Made by a program: the position numbers and the translations under genes
Shown here: positions 40,301-49,840 of the stretch, piece after piece
Numbering within the stretch: position 1 is the stretch's first letter
Layout: each line of letters opens with the position of its first letter
From: Melitaea cinxia
Taxonomy: Eukaryota; Arthropoda; Insecta; Lepidoptera; Nymphalidae
NCBI RefSeq assembly: GCF_905220565.1
Contig: NC_059419.1
Location: forward strand, 10,370,670-10,434,669
Reading direction: 5' to 3'
Length of the DNA stretch: 64,000 nt
The notes under the pieces: generated by a model
The model's database searches: none
What the model was told of the DNA's origin: nothing
The model's input: only the letters and a program-made list of their open reading frames with translations

Positions 40301-42546
40301 TAATTTCAGACATAGCAAGATTATTTGATCCTCTGGGATGGTTGGCTCCAAGCATCGTGTTAGCAAAAATATTTATTCAAAAATTATGGCTTGCAGGAAT
40401 CGGTTGGGATGAACAATTAAGCACGGATCTGGTACAAGAATGGCATACTTACCGTCAGGAACTATCTCTTCTTACCAAGGTTATGCTACCACGATGGCTT
40501 GGCACTAACCCAAACGATGATCTTGAGCTTCACGGGTTCTGTGATGCTTCCAAGGCTGCCTATTCAGCGGTAGTATACTTGCGAATGATTGATGTCACAG
40601 GTAAGATCAAGGTTGCTATGTTGGTGGCGAAAACTAGAGTTGCTCCTATCAAGCGGATCAGTATTCCTCGTTTAGAATTGTGTGGGGCAGTTCTTCTTTC
40701 AAAGTTGTTGATAGAAACCGCAGAAGTATTGAAGGTCTCATCTAATAATATTTACGCTTGGACGGATTCCACTATTGTTTTGGCTTGGCTTAACAGTCAC
40801 CCAAGCAAATGGAAGACATTCGTGGCAAATCGCACGTCAGAAATATTGTCATCCATGCAACCAACTCAGTGGTTTCATGTGTCAACCACAGAAAACCCAG
40901 CAGACGGTGCTTCACGAGGAGTTTTACCCAGTTTACTTCTTGAGAATAAACTTTGGTTTTCTGGACCCACATTTCTAAGAGCAAAATTAAATATAAAAAG
41001 TAAAAGATCAGAAGAATTTAAAACAGAGTTAGAACAAACAGTTAAAGTTCACGTTGCAGTAACACCAACTAACGATTGTGACATATTTACAAGATTTTCA
41101 TCTTTATCTAAACTTCTTAGAGTAATAGCATATTGTCGTCGTTTCTTGAATAAACGATCTATTAAAACAGAGTATTTACAGAAAAAGGAAATAGACCAGG
41201 CATTAGAATGCTGTATTAGAAAAACTCAAGAAAGTATATTTACAGAAGAATACACGCAATTACAGGAAAAAGGATTTTTACAACTAAAATCAAGTAAATT
41301 AAAGTGGCTCTGCCCTTATTTAGATGATAAAGGTTTGATTAGGATTCAAGGGAGGTTAGAAAAGTCTTCTTTAAATGAGGAAATGAAGCACCCAATAGTG
41401 TTACCAAACAATGCTCATTTTACTCACCTTATAATATCGGACGCACATACTAAAACCCTTCATGGAGGTCCTCAGCTGATGCTGAACTATTTAAGAACAG
41501 CCTATTGGATCCTTGGAGTTAGGAATTCAGTGAAGCAACATGTTCGAAAATGTGTAACATGTGCCAAACAAAGAGCCAGTACCAAGGCTCAAGTGATGGG
41601 CGACCTACCGTCTGTCAGATGCACACCTGCGAGGCCATTCTTGCATAGTGGGGTTGACTATGCGGGCCCTATAAATGTTAGGACGACGAAAGGGCGTGGT
41701 CACCATTCGTATAAGGGCTATATATGTTTGTTTGTTTGTATGTCTACTCGCGCTTTGCACCTCGAAGTAGTTAGTGGTATGAGCACACAAGCATTTCTAG
41801 CAGCATTTAGACGATTTGTGGCTAGACGGGGTCACTGTGCTAAATTATATAGCGATAACGGCACCAATTTTGTAGGTGCTGCTAGAGAATTGCAACAATT
41901 AACACATTGCCAGGCTTCTATAGCAAAACATTTAGAGGCTAATAATACAGAATGGCATTTCATTCCTTCTCATGCACCTAATTTTGGGGGTCTGTGGGAG
42001 GCAGGAGTGAAATCTATCAAATTTCACCTAAAAAGGGTCATCGGTGATGCAACACTCACCTATGAGGAGCTAACAACTTTTCTTAACCAAGTTGAAGCGT
42101 GTCTAAATTCGCGACCGATTAGTGTGATTAACTTGAATGATCCTGGCGAACCGATACCATTGACACCGGGACATTTTTTAATAGGAGAACCATTAATATC
42201 AATTCCAGAATATAAGGATTATGAAAGTTCAAATGTATATTCTCTAACACGTTGGCAATTTGTTCAACGGATGCTGCAATCATTTTGGAGACGCTGGTCC
42301 CAAGAATATTTAAGCAACTTGATGCATCGATACAAATGGTCTTCTAAAACTCAAGAACCGAAGGTTGGAGACATAGTTCTCATAAAGGAAGACAATTTGC
42401 CACCTAGTCGATGGTTAATGGGTCGTGTTTTAGAAAAGCATCCCGGTGATGATAAAGTCACGCGTGTAGTTACATTACGTACCAAATCCTCAGTTATTAA
42501 AAGGCCAACCAATAAATTATGTATTTTACCAATCGCAGATCAATGA
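37327..42546 (+). CDS. BEL/Pao Gag-Pol polyprotein, intact
   Basis: A 1739-residue intact polyprotein. The Gag part has the DUF1759-type region (LPRIAIPTFSGKYSEW, ~residues 118-260) and Cys/His zinc knuckles (~319-383). The aspartic protease has ALLDQGSQACLI (Asp ~452). The RT has KVRVVFNAS and YMDD (866-869). The RNase H follows (FCDASKAAYSA near 1071). The integrase has an H/C zinc region (~1380-1420), then the DDE core: VDYAGPI (~1441), YSDNGTNF (~1508) and GLWEAGVKSIKFHLKR (~1557). The ATG at 37327 follows a stop-rich leader. No frameshift between gag and pol is needed, as usual for BEL. All catalytic motifs look intact, so it could supply proteins in trans even though the right LTR is cut. 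Confidence 0.95.
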   Translation: MEGLVNVLKDIQNVIQKGLINFKKSPKDRLTVEYMETRLELLENDWALFKENNTKLHENYKAQEVKPFVDIYDSAEDTYITYKCLIKSLLNKCKSTNEHKTNEKSNLKSSSVKLPRIAIPTFSGKYSEWTTFRDLFVSLIDKNEHLDNVEKMHYLKLHLTGEAEQFVRHKEISDLNYSQCWSQLEKRYSNKKYLSNCILKRLFGQKRISVESATGIKELLDTTNDCLNALTNLKVDVSTWDIIIIHIIAFKLDPETRKQWELSTNNYESNELPTYEQFANFLENRFRALECIEPKKVHHAAGPHSSKAMVAVSSGGIRCEYCTESHKLCFCKKFAKQTVEFRRDFVVKNNMCFNCLGSNHNVYNCRKQTKCKVCQKRHHSLLHPSGDTVIQNQDTKANLTTVNASSSTSTNHVVSCLSTDKVLTPRQVLLATALVKAKSKGGDYKLVRALLDQGSQACLITESTVQYLRLTKIPVKGIVSGLGNRSTISKYMVHLNIQSRIDPEFKLQVTAYVLSKITSYLPEQSINNNVFEWIDMNNYDLADPQFNQCNKIDILLGADAYSCILKEGIMRSPDRGLIAQNTSIGWILSGAVNRSNDISNRTNSNITVMHTQMKEDEILKRFWEIEEQINNKKMLTPDEQKCEEFYKTTTSRQEDGRYVVRLPFRIEDPQFENTRAIAEMKLKSLEKRLQKNKKLKQQYTDVINEYLQLDHMRPVKEGDNKKKVAVYLPHHAVIRNDKTTTKVRVVFNASEKYGKGVSLNDTLIAGPTLQADLRYTVMKWRVYPIGLVADIVKMYRQIRIAEKDIMYQRILWRNDPKEEIKDYELLTVTFGTASAPYQAVRTLHQIVYDEGEKYSNAADRVLNSFYMDDLMIGCYSIEEGIEIYKEMTELLRKGGMLLQKWNSNDQELLKRISSVGIENDLRKADTAKIETKAKQGQIGNDKERVIEDKDVDIKIDNIIKILGLTWNRSKDTFQYTVNLPQLTNTPVTKRAVISDIARLFDPLGWLAPSIVLAKIFIQKLWLAGIGWDEQLSTDLVQEWHTYRQELSLLTKVMLPRWLGTNPNDDLELHGFCDASKAAYSAVVYLRMIDVTGKIKVAMLVAKTRVAPIKRISIPRLELCGAVLLSKLLIETAEVLKVSSNNIYAWTDSTIVLAWLNSHPSKWKTFVANRTSEILSSMQPTQWFHVSTTENPADGASRGVLPSLLLENKLWFSGPTFLRAKLNIKSKRSEEFKTELEQTVKVHVAVTPTNDCDIFTRFSSLSKLLRVIAYCRRFLNKRSIKTEYLQKKEIDQALECCIRKTQESIFTEEYTQLQEKGFLQLKSSKLKWLCPYLDDKGLIRIQGRLEKSSLNEEMKHPIVLPNNAHFTHLIISDAHTKTLHGGPQLMLNYLRTAYWILGVRNSVKQHVRKCVTCAKQRASTKAQVMGDLPSVRCTPARPFLHSGVDYAGPINVRTTKGRGHHSYKGYICLFVCMSTRALHLEVVSGMSTQAFLAAFRRFVARRGHCAKLYSDNGTNFVGAARELQQLTHCQASIAKHLEANNTEWHFIPSHAPNFGGLWEAGVKSIKFHLKRVIGDATLTYEELTTFLNQVEACLNSRPISVINLNDPGEPIPLTPGHFLIGEPLISIPEYKDYESSNVYSLTRWQFVQRMLQSFWRRWSQEYLSNLMHRYKWSSKTQEPKVGDIVLIKEDNLPPSRWLMGRVLEKHPGDDKVTRVVTLRTKSSVIKRPTNKLCILPIADQ

Positions 42547-42826
42547 AATGTTATCTATATTTTAAGTATTTTTTTTTATTGTGTTAAACTTTAGAAAAAA
42601 ATATATGTATTTATAATTTTTACAATTGTTAACTTTATATCTTAATTTTATATAAATGAACTTTACAATGTGTTAAAATTAAAAGGTTAAACTCATTTAT
42701 AGTTTATGTAGCAAGTATTAAAAAAAAAATGTACATCATCTAGTCGAATTCATAGTTGTCATAAATCATGATTTTACAGTAACTTAAGAAGGACATTCTG
42801 TCACTAAATGTCCTTGGTGGGCGCTA
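42547..42826. other. BEL 3' spacer before the right LTR
   Basis: 280 bp of AT-rich sequence between the polyprotein stop and the right LTR. It ends with a small inverted pair, 'aaggacattctg...aaatgtcctt' (42789-42814), and 'ggtgggcgcta', where a polypurine tract is expected. There is no ORF. Confidence 0.6.
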
Positions 42827-42985
42827 TGTTTAGAATGTTTACCAATATTGTGTATATTTAAATATTGTTGTATGTTAAATTAGTCCAGCGCTCGACAGAT
42901 GGCGTGCGGATCAAAATAGATCGCGCTAAAACTTTATTTACGTGGTATAGTATGTAAGATTAGTAATTTAAATAAACGAACGATC
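42827..42985 (+). repeat. BEL/Pao right LTR, truncated
   Basis: Identical to 36278-36436 and stops at 'cgatc'. Sequence then changes to 'cttcgagccggatgacg', which looks like another BEL element's post-LTR leader, so the break is a recombination or repair junction rather than a natural LTR end. Confidence 0.85.
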
Positions 42986-43002
42986 CTTCGAGCCGGATGA
43001 CG

Positions 43003-43046
43003 CTCGACAAAAAAATCTGTAACTGCTCATAGGCCTAGCTATCTAT
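43003..43046 (-). repeat. Inverted 44-bp fragment of the array unit
   Basis: It reads as the reverse complement of the unit segment around 'atagctaggcctatgagcag' (compare 13681-13724). It is the only array piece in reverse orientation in the window and marks a rearrangement at the right edge of the BEL element. The fragment spans the exact site where the 8852-11677 element inserted in U2. Confidence 0.85.
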
Positions 43047-43047
43047 C

Positions 43048-43295
43048 GAATCAACCGATTGACGAACGCCAGTGATTGTTTGCAACACGTATGCCTTGAT
43101 AGTGATGCTGTAATCAGGGTTAATTGTTGAATGAAGATGAATGAAAACCATTGTCTTCGGCGAAATCCGATCGTCTCCACCCAAAACAGATATTTGCTTT
43201 CGTATAGGAATTTTCTTTAATCCCAGATATTGAACTATTGCTTCAGTCACGAACGACGCCCGTGATCTCTGATCCAAAAATGCTCTGATTATCAA
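43048..43295 (-). pseudogene. BEL protease fragment (second element)
   Basis: An 86-codon fragment read on the minus strand with IRAFLDQRSRASFVTEA, GLKKIPI, VLGGDD and a TIKAYVL segment. This parallels the protease region of the intact BEL element (LLDQGSQACLITES ... VTAYVL), but at low identity and in the opposite orientation, so it comes from another BEL family. G-to-R in the active-site triad (DQGS to DQRS) and truncation at both ends make it a relic. Confidence 0.75.
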
Positions 43296-43319
43296 TTTCT
43301 GCCCTGCTTGACACTGCCT

Positions 43320-43938
43320 TGACTAACTTGCAATATGTGAAGGATATGCTGAGCAACATGGCCTAAGATACTATCCCAAGAAAAGTGAGTTGTTAGTCTT
43401 TACAGGGAAAAATAAAAGTCCTGTTCAACTTAGTGGTACACTTTTAAAGACAGTAACCCAATTTAAATATCTGGGACTATATTGTTACTGAAAATTTAAA
43501 AGACGATAAAGAAATGAAAAGAGAACGTAGGGTGTTGGCTGTAAGGGCCAATATGCTGGCTCGCAGGTTTGCTGGGTGTGCTGTACCTATTACAATTACA
43601 CTATTTAAGGCTTACTACCAAACATTCTACACCAGCAGCCTTTGGGCTAGCTGCACCCGAAGAGCAGCACACGCCCTGCGAGTACAATACAATAATGCAT
43701 TTAGGGCGCTGTTGAGACTATAATATTACATTAGTGCGTCAGGTATGTTTGCAGATGCTCATACTGACGATTATTTCGCGATAATGCGTAAGAAGGATGT
43801 GTCAATAATACGAAGGGTGAGGGTAAGCACCAACAGCATCCTGAAGTTATTTGCAGAAGGACTGGATGGGCCGACCATGGGGAGGTTTATCAAGTTACAT
43901 GTACAAAATGTGACTGGATCAATCTCCCTGTGGTAGCT
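43320..43938 (+). pseudogene. LINE reverse transcriptase C-terminal fragment
   Basis: Plus-strand remnants of a non-LTR ORF2 C-terminus. A conceptual stretch ending 'FKYLGL' (~43460) is followed by a small lesion and then the open frame 43514-43723 (RERRVLAVRANMLARRFAGC, LFKAYYQTFYTSSLWA). The next frame, 43745-43936, ends in GSISLW. The pattern matches the thumb/C-terminal region of an insect LINE. Frameshifts at ~43490 and ~43730 make it non-functional. The A/T-rich 3' part runs to ~44060. Confidence 0.65.
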
Positions 43939-44279
43939 ATTTATTCATATTTATTCATTTTTATTTTTTGTTTGTATTTTGTTTTACTAACATAGTTCTT
44001 AAGTAAGTATATTGTACTAACCAATTATGAGTCTATGTTGCTTGACAATAAGATTTTTATTTTTATTTATTTTTTTGCGCTCAAAAAAAAAAAAAAACAA
44101 TTAACAAAAAAAAAACAAATTAATAACAAATCGCTTTACGGTAAAATTATTTTATCATCTATTAACAAATTATAATTCGTGAAAATTTAAAATATAGGTC
44201 ATGCTGTTCATTCACTTATACTCATTCACCTCTAAAAATATTATGACCACATCCCTATTTGCCTTAAAAAAAAAGATAT
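43939..44279. other. AT-rich segment, LINE 3' end and unassigned sequence
   Basis: It contains the likely 3' UTR of the preceding LINE fragment (to ~44060), A-runs at 44084-44098 and 44106-44117, and ~170 bp with no recognisable feature. No gene is seen. Confidence 0.5.
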
Positions 44280-44705
44280 TGAAATTTCATATTCAAAAAT
44301 ATTAGCTACCTGTACTCTCGCAATTTGATCGCAATTTGATCGCTCACCACCAGAGCGTCTTTCACGACGAAAAGTATGTTGTTTGATTCGCGATGCTTGT
44401 AGAACAAGTTTGTTCCACATTGCATGTACGTCGACATCTGTTGCGCTTCAACGTACTTTTCCCGCTTAAGACGCATTTTACGCCCTCGACGTGGTGAAAC
44501 CAATAAGCGGTGGCTCTTTTCTTCCAGCACGCGCGCCCCATCCACTTGTCTGACAGGCAGCCGGTCCAGTGTGCAGTTCAACGCTAGTGCCATCTGGCCA
44601 CAAACCGAGAAGTAATTGTTGATGATATTGGACATCTTCTATCGTTATGTAAAAAACAGAAAATAACACGGCAACGACGGGTACCGCAAGCGAAATGAGC
44701 CACAA
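44280..44705. repeat. Decayed array unit fragment
   Basis: It begins with a piece resembling the unit ('gaaatttcatattcaaaaat'), then jumps to the 3' part of the STEEP1-like ORF and its leader (44306-44705). The leader is the long, group B form. It is truncated by the 3' end of Jockey copy 4 at the 'gagccacaaa' site. Confidence 0.85.
44306..44635 (-). pseudogene. STEEP1-like: STEEP1-like copy with broken zinc site
   Basis: The most divergent copy: 109 codons, starting MSNIINNYFSVCG. Two of the four zinc cysteines are lost (C10 to Ser, C70 to Tyr) while C12 and C73 remain, and W41 is Ser. The tail after DALVV is unrelated (SDQIAIKLREYR). It shares the group B leader and several group B residues, so it is an old relative of that group. 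Loss of ligands contrasts with the 13 other copies, which keep all four. Confidence 0.75.
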
Positions 44706-45060
44706 ATTTTTTTTTCGATTTTTTTTTCGAATGGTGCTGTTAGCCCTATCAGCCTTTACAGCGTCACCGGGTCGGGTACTATAGACAACGGCCGCGAAGG
44801 AAAAAGGGGAGCCATCTGGGAGGGCTCGGGGAAAACGCACGCCCTAATGGTGTCTCCTAGCAAGATCGCACCTCGGCTTAGAGCATCGTCAGAGTGGAGG
44901 AGGCGCTACACGGAGCGCTGAGACGGCTTACGGATGGTCCGCTACGTGCCTAGGCGTGTGCGAGCCGTCAGAACGCGGGGACCTCGCCCTCACCGGCGGG
45001 GGCGGTGTGTGCTTGTTCTGTGTGTTGTGGTGTATATGGCGTTAAGCGCCGTGATCCTAT
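44706..45060 (-). mobile_element. Jockey copy 4, 3' end (ORF2 tail and UTR)
   Basis: Starts with T-runs at 44706-44729 (poly(A) on the minus strand) and follows the 3' UTR and extreme ORF2 C-terminus of copy 3 (30093-30460), then breaks off after 'cgccgtgatcctatcg'. Its 3' junction is at the same array site ('gagcc-caaa') as copy 3. Confidence 0.85.
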
Positions 45061-45780
45061 CGGTCGGAACGGGTAATCCAAAACCCAGCGGCGGGCACTA
45101 TCGTCGTTGAGGTGAAAGATTTGAATAAAACCGTCCAACTTGGTAACCCGAACGTCGTACCCCAGTTTGGGGGCGATAAATACTCACACGATATATATAT
45201 TTTTATTCGAGGGAACGCTATACAAAGATCACGCTATAAAAGATGACGGTTACGGATGTTTAATTAGAGAAGATTCACTAGGGTCTACATCTAGGTTTGT
45301 TCGAATCTTAGTGAGAACTTCTAAACAACCTTTAAGGTGTCGTCGTGTCGAATATCTAATGGAGACTCCAATATGTGCTCGGTTAGGTATTCTGACGATA
45401 ATTTCACAATTTGTTTACGTAACTCCTCAGCAGAAGATGCCGCGTGGCACCACGAATCCGAACCTCTATTTGAGCTCCGATTTTTGGAGTGACAGATATT
45501 TCACAGGTAACATTGTGACAATATAAATAACCAAAATGGGCAAGTGGTAAAAAGCAACTAAAAGCACAAATCAACAAATAAAAAAAAAAATGCAACCGTT
45601 CTCCGATCTGTTACAATATACACAATAATCAACTTTGGTTTTTTTTTTATATTTGATGACTGATATTAGTAAAAGCAAAAAAATAAAATAAAAAGGTGTG
45701 CAGCAAATTAAAAAAAAAAAAGTAAAAAGTGCTACTAATGTGTTCTTTCCGATAAAATTTAACCACTTAAAAAAATGGTG
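45061..45780. other. Unidentified ~720-bp segment inside Jockey copy 4
   Basis: It matches neither the array nor the Jockey copies. It replaces most of ORF2. A plus-strand ORF (45140-45526, 128 codons) has no recognisable motif and looks incidental. Several A/T homopolymers occur at 45580-45730. Possibly a fragment of an unidentified transposable element. Confidence 0.4.
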
Positions 45781-46028
45781 TTTACTGTTTTAGGTCGCCG
45801 GCCAGAAGGATCGCGCTACCTGTTGAGAGTAGCGACCTAACGTCGCTCTCGAGCAATTTCTTGTTTTGAGATAAGTAAATTGACGCGATGGTGATGGCCT
45901 GGTGGCCCGTCATACTGAGGCGACACAATGATGCTTCGATTTCGCTAAGCGGCGGTGGTTATAGCGGCACGCAGTGCAACGACTTTTTGTAATAGATAAG
46001 GGAGCCGCCGAGTGCGGTGACTATCATT
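45781..46028 (-). pseudogene. Jockey copy 4 ORF2, endonuclease middle fragment
   Basis: Reads on the minus strand as the copy 3 endonuclease segment around YYKKSLHCVPL ... TGHQAVTIAS ... LAGDL (compare 32786-33025), with substitutions and a small lesion near 45870. The left edge joins the unidentified segment; the right edge is the insertion site of a LINE fragment after 'gcggtgac'. Confidence 0.75.
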
Positions 46029-47010
46029 TGCACATTTTGCACATTCTTGATCTGAAAGAGTGCGCCCGTCTCTCATTAATTTACACTGCGTGGAAGTACC
46101 TCTCTTAGCTCTTAAAAACCCCCAAAATGCTTTGGGGTCCGATTCGAGATTGTTCTGGACTCGTTCCTGATAGAGGTTATGAGCATGCGCAGTTTCCGCC
46201 TTTACTTTCGCTCTATACTGAGAAAATTTCTCATAGTCGCTGCGACTCTTACTAGTTTTATATTTTTTGTGTAACCTGTATTTTATCTGTATATCTTTGA
46301 TAATTTGTGAGTTATACCATACTGGATATCTAAAATTATTCCGTTTACGAGACTTCGAGACTTTAAAGGCACACAATTATCAAAAACGTCAAAAAGTCTA
46401 TCATACAATAAGTTTAATGCTAAATCAGGATCGTTGGTCGTATATAACTCCATCCAGTTAATTTTTAAAATGCAATAATATAATTCAGTAAAATTCGCTT
46501 TATTAAAGTTCCATTGCTTTAATGGTTGCTGGCTTGAATCCTGGTAGTTATCAGCGCGCGCGGCGGCGCGGGCACTGGCAGAGGCGGCGACAGCGATGGC
46601 GAGCGGCGGGTGGTACGCGTCCATCGGCAGCAAAGCCTCGTCGGCCGCCGCCACCGCCACCCCAGCGCCGCCGTGCGCGCTCAGCACCAGGTCTAGCTGT
46701 CGGCCTTGGCAGTTAGGAACAGTATTACACTGAACAAGTTCACAGAAGGACATAAAATATTTGTAGTAACTGAGCACACTGTTATAATTACAGGAGTTCA
46801 AATTGAAGTCACCCAAAAAAACTACATTATTTTTAAATCTGACACATATTTGTTCAATCAATCCGAGCATTACTAGGTTGTTGGAATTGTTTAAATTGTT
46901 TATTAAATTTAATGTTATTGGTTGTGATAAACTTAACTAACGCATTGGCTTACTGTAATGTTAGTTCTAAGTTTTTGTTAATGCATAAATAAATAAATAA
47001 ATAAATATTT
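46029..47010. mobile_element. LINE fragment with inverted 5' part, inserted in Jockey copy 4
   Basis: Minus-strand reading from ~46870 down gives an endonuclease C-terminal half (VVFLGDFNLNSCNYN, GRQLDLVLS, MDAYHPPLAI) and the endonuclease-RT linker (NNFRYPVWYNSQIIKDI, NLESDPKAFWGFLRAKRG) in two frames, with no RT. The right end on the plus strand carries an (AAAT)n tail at 46984-47007, i.e. a plus-strand 3' end. Opposite orientations of coding part and tail fit a twin-primed insertion with an inverted 5' segment, or two nested fragments. The GC-rich stretch at 46550-46690 encodes an alanine-rich loop. Confidence 0.7.
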
Positions 47011-47201
47011 CTGACATAACTGTAATTAGGCACGTAATGTGCTCTATGACTAGGCTTAAGAAAAGTCTCTTGCGCTAGCATGACGTTGACCGGGTGTTCC
47101 CTCAAAAATTGACAGATTAAGTCAAGTTGTGGTCCAAGGCCGTTTGCATTGAAAGTAATGACACTGAGCGAACGTGGTTTTACCCTAGCTTTGTCAGTCA
47201 T
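47011..47201 (-). pseudogene. Jockey copy 4 ORF2, N-terminal fragment
   Basis: Starts MTDKARVKPRSLSVITFNAN like copy 3 and runs ~63 codons through QETFLKPSHRAHYVPNY before the LINE insertion at 47010. It has a few substitutions relative to copy 3. ORF1's end precedes it with the same short spacing. Confidence 0.85.
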
Positions 47202-47209
47202 TTTAAACT

Positions 47210-47775
47210 TTAAACATCGAAGGATTCTAGTACCGCTGCCATGCGGTCTAATTGTGTGCGGACTTCGGCTAGGTAGGCCTTCATCCGTTTGACCTCATCT
47301 TTGATGGGAGTCGGTTCGACTACCGACTGTGTGGGTATAGCCTTCACGTAAGACAAAGGCTTGTTCCAAGCGTTAGCCTTAGGGGCTACGCTTGCGGCCT
47401 GAGGGGCCTTATTGTGGGTCGGGGGGGCTTTCGAAACCACCTTCTTCCGTCTTGCTTGCACAGCACGCAGCTAGGTGGGACTTCGGGGTCAGGGACCTTG
47501 CGGGGGCAGTTTGTGGTGCCATGGTCACCTAGACATTTAACGCACCTAGGGTGTGCGTAGCAGTTTCGGGCGGAGTGCCCGTAGAATTGACAGCGGTGAC
47601 ACTGACCGGGTTCACCGCGGTTTTTGGGGCCTCTACGGTAAGCCCGGAGAGGTGGCAGACGGTTTTGATATTAAAGATGGTTTTCTCCTCAGGGGAGAGG
47701 TCGAGTACAACTAGGAACATGGGATACGGCGCTTTCGTACGAGGATGGTATTTGCGCGAAACTTGTTTAATAATA
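47210..47775 (-). pseudogene. Jockey copy 4 ORF1, C-terminal half with deletion
   Basis: 47210-47455 is the ORF1 C-terminus of copy 3 (KAPPTHNKAPQAASVAPKAN ... ESFDV). Then ~190 bp of the basic/proline-rich region are missing. The zinc-knuckle region follows (47455-47775) in a shifted frame, with the CCHC clusters still recognisable. It ends at another LINE insertion. Confidence 0.85.
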
Positions 47776-47961
47776 TAATAATAATAATAATTGTTTATTT
47801 GCAAGAACATGGTGTTGAAGTTGTACAAAATTAACATTTGTATAGTCCAAACATGTTCTACCTTACGATGTGCAAATATTAAATATTAATGTGGTTATTA
47901 TAAAATATTTTTAACATTAACTATAGATTATTTATCTTTAAATTATTTATATATTATTAAA

Positions 47962-48570
47962 TTATTTATAGATTATTAATATATGATTTACAGAACTAAA
48001 ATTGCTGATAATAAGGTCCAAGCATCCGCTTTTTCTTGTAGGTTTAATGATATGGTTTTCAAAATTATTGTTATGTAGTAATGCACACAGTTCACTGGAT
48101 GCTTTGTTGGCTTTTAGCATATCAATATTCATGTCACCACATATAATTATTTTTTTCTTATGTTTTCGAGTAAAAGCTTCTATTAAATTTTCGAGATGAT
48201 CCAAAAAGTCATTTACGTTTGATGATGGGGTTCTATATATTACTATAATTAATATATTAAGGTTCAAAAATTTCAACTCCACAACATTCGAAAACATAGG
48301 GTTTTGTATTTTTTCAAGGGTTTTATAATGATAACTACTTTTCAGTAATATACATGAACCTCCCCTACGTTGGTTCTCTCGCGAAAAGGACGAAACTAAT
48401 TTGTAGTTTTTAAGTATTAGGTTTGGTTCCGAACCTCGTTTAAGAAATGTTTCTGTTTAACAAATAGCATCAATTTCTATTTTAGTATCGTTAAATTCGT
48501 TTATAGCTGTATCTAAGATATCGAGTTTATTTAATACCCCAGCAATATTCTGATGAAATAGAGTAAATTT
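47962..48570 (-). pseudogene. LINE endonuclease remnant with internal stop
   Basis: The AP endonuclease reads NIAGVLNKLDILDTAINEF ... TETFLKRGSEPNL ... RRGGSCILL ... VIYRTPSSNVNDFLDHLE ... IICGDMNIDML ... GCLDLIISNF. A TAA interrupts it at ~48459 just before TETFL. The catalytic E and D-x-N motifs are otherwise visible. It ends before the SDH motif and the RT. Confidence 0.7.
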
Positions 48571-48907
48571 TTTTTCGTAAGTTTAGACATGAAAAAGCTG
48601 TGTATCAGAGTTATTTTTAATTTTTTTAGAATTGTCCTTTTTAAAATAGCAAGGAACCCTTTTTGACGTTTCTTTCTTTAATTCTTTGTTTCAAATTTCT
48701 TTTATTTTGTTCAAATGTTAATTGGTTACTAATCGAATTTAAATTAGAGACTGTTAAGTTCGAGTTGTTTTTGTTATTAATATTTACAAGATATTTTTGT
48801 TTATAGTCTAAGTAGTCAATTTCGACATTTAAAGCATAAGTTATTTATATTGTTTTTAAAAGAAGCACTTTGGTAATCTAAATATAAACAATTTTTAAAT
48901 TGTCTTA

Positions 48908-49840
48908 CTAAGAGCTTATTTTATTGTTTGAAAGTTGCTCATTTAAATAGGGATTATACTGTATTTTTGGTATAATGACTTGCTTACAATTTTTTAATTT
49001 ATGTAAGGCAACACATATTTCAGAAAACAGCTGATATGGATCTTTATCGTTGGAACCTAATAATAATATAACAATATCAGACTTTGTAATAGAGTTTTTT
49101 AAATTGTCACAACTTTCTAGTATTTGGGTACTTCCAGCGTTTGGTTTGACGATCGAAGACACCGTGTATATATTGTTCCATTTCTGATTGCGACTCTTGA
49201 TCAAGTTCAAAGATAATCCTTTAGCCTGTTGATCTCCCAATATAAATATTCCAGGTTTAATATCCGTGATCCTCTGTATAGTTTGTCCTTCAATGGGCTT
49301 AATCTTGTCATCTTGCTTTTTCTCTGATAGATAATTTTTAATTTCTTGTTGTTTAGATGCACTTGTGAGCACTTCTACTCGAGCGTCTTGAGAGCAATCA
49401 TCCGTTGTACAATCCAAAATTTTGCATACATTTTTATCTATTTTGATTTCTTTTGGTTTTCCTTTTTTTTATAAGATGATGTCTGGTAAGTATTTGCAGT
49501 AGTGGGAGAATTCGTTGTAATCTTTTTAAAAAATTCAATTTTTTTATTTCTTTCTTCTGATTGTTGACGCAGGTATGTGATTTCTGAGTTTAGTTTTATA
49601 ATTTCTTCGTGCGCTGACATTAATTCACTTTCAGTTTCTTCAAGTTTTCGTTTTAGATCGTCAATAAAATACACATCCAATGAATTTCCAATGGGTAGGC
49701 TTCTATTTGAGTCTTCAAGCAGGGTCGAGTTTATTGCAGAGTCTAATGAAAGATTTGCAGAGTCATTACGTAATTCAGTGTCTGAAAGTGATAGAGAGTG
49801 TAACTTTTTTGCATTTGTACTTATTCTATTTATATAAGAG
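48908..49840 (-). pseudogene. LINE ORF1 with coiled coil and SGNH-like domain, frameshifted
   Basis: The upstream part (49438-~49840) is a heptad-rich coiled coil (FIDDLKRKLEETESELMSAH, EITYLRQQSEERNKKIE). A frame change near 49430 leads to the second part (48908-49417), with ILGDQQAKGLSLN, a central glycine/serine segment and IVILLLGSNDKDP. This order resembles the GDS...LGxND blocks of the SGNH-hydrolase-like domain in some CR1-type ORF1 proteins; the catalytic Ser is replaced in GDQQ, so any esterase activity is doubtful. Confidence 0.6.

Larger units (their letters stand above)
36278..42985 (+). mobile_element. BEL/Pao LTR retrotransposon, right LTR truncated
   Basis: An LTR element with a left LTR (36278-~36573), a ~750-bp leader, one long gag-pol ORF (37327-42546), a 280-bp AT-rich spacer and a right LTR cut after 159 bp (42827-42985). 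The two LTRs are identical over the shared 159 bp, so the insertion is young. A 'tttggttcatcgagccgg' stretch at 36574-36591 resembles the BEL primer-binding region after the LTR. No target duplication can be checked, because the right flank is rearranged. Confidence 0.9.

Noticed and set aside
45140..45526. 128-codon plus-strand ORF in the unidentified segment
   Set aside because: No motif or repeat support; kept only as part of an unassigned region.
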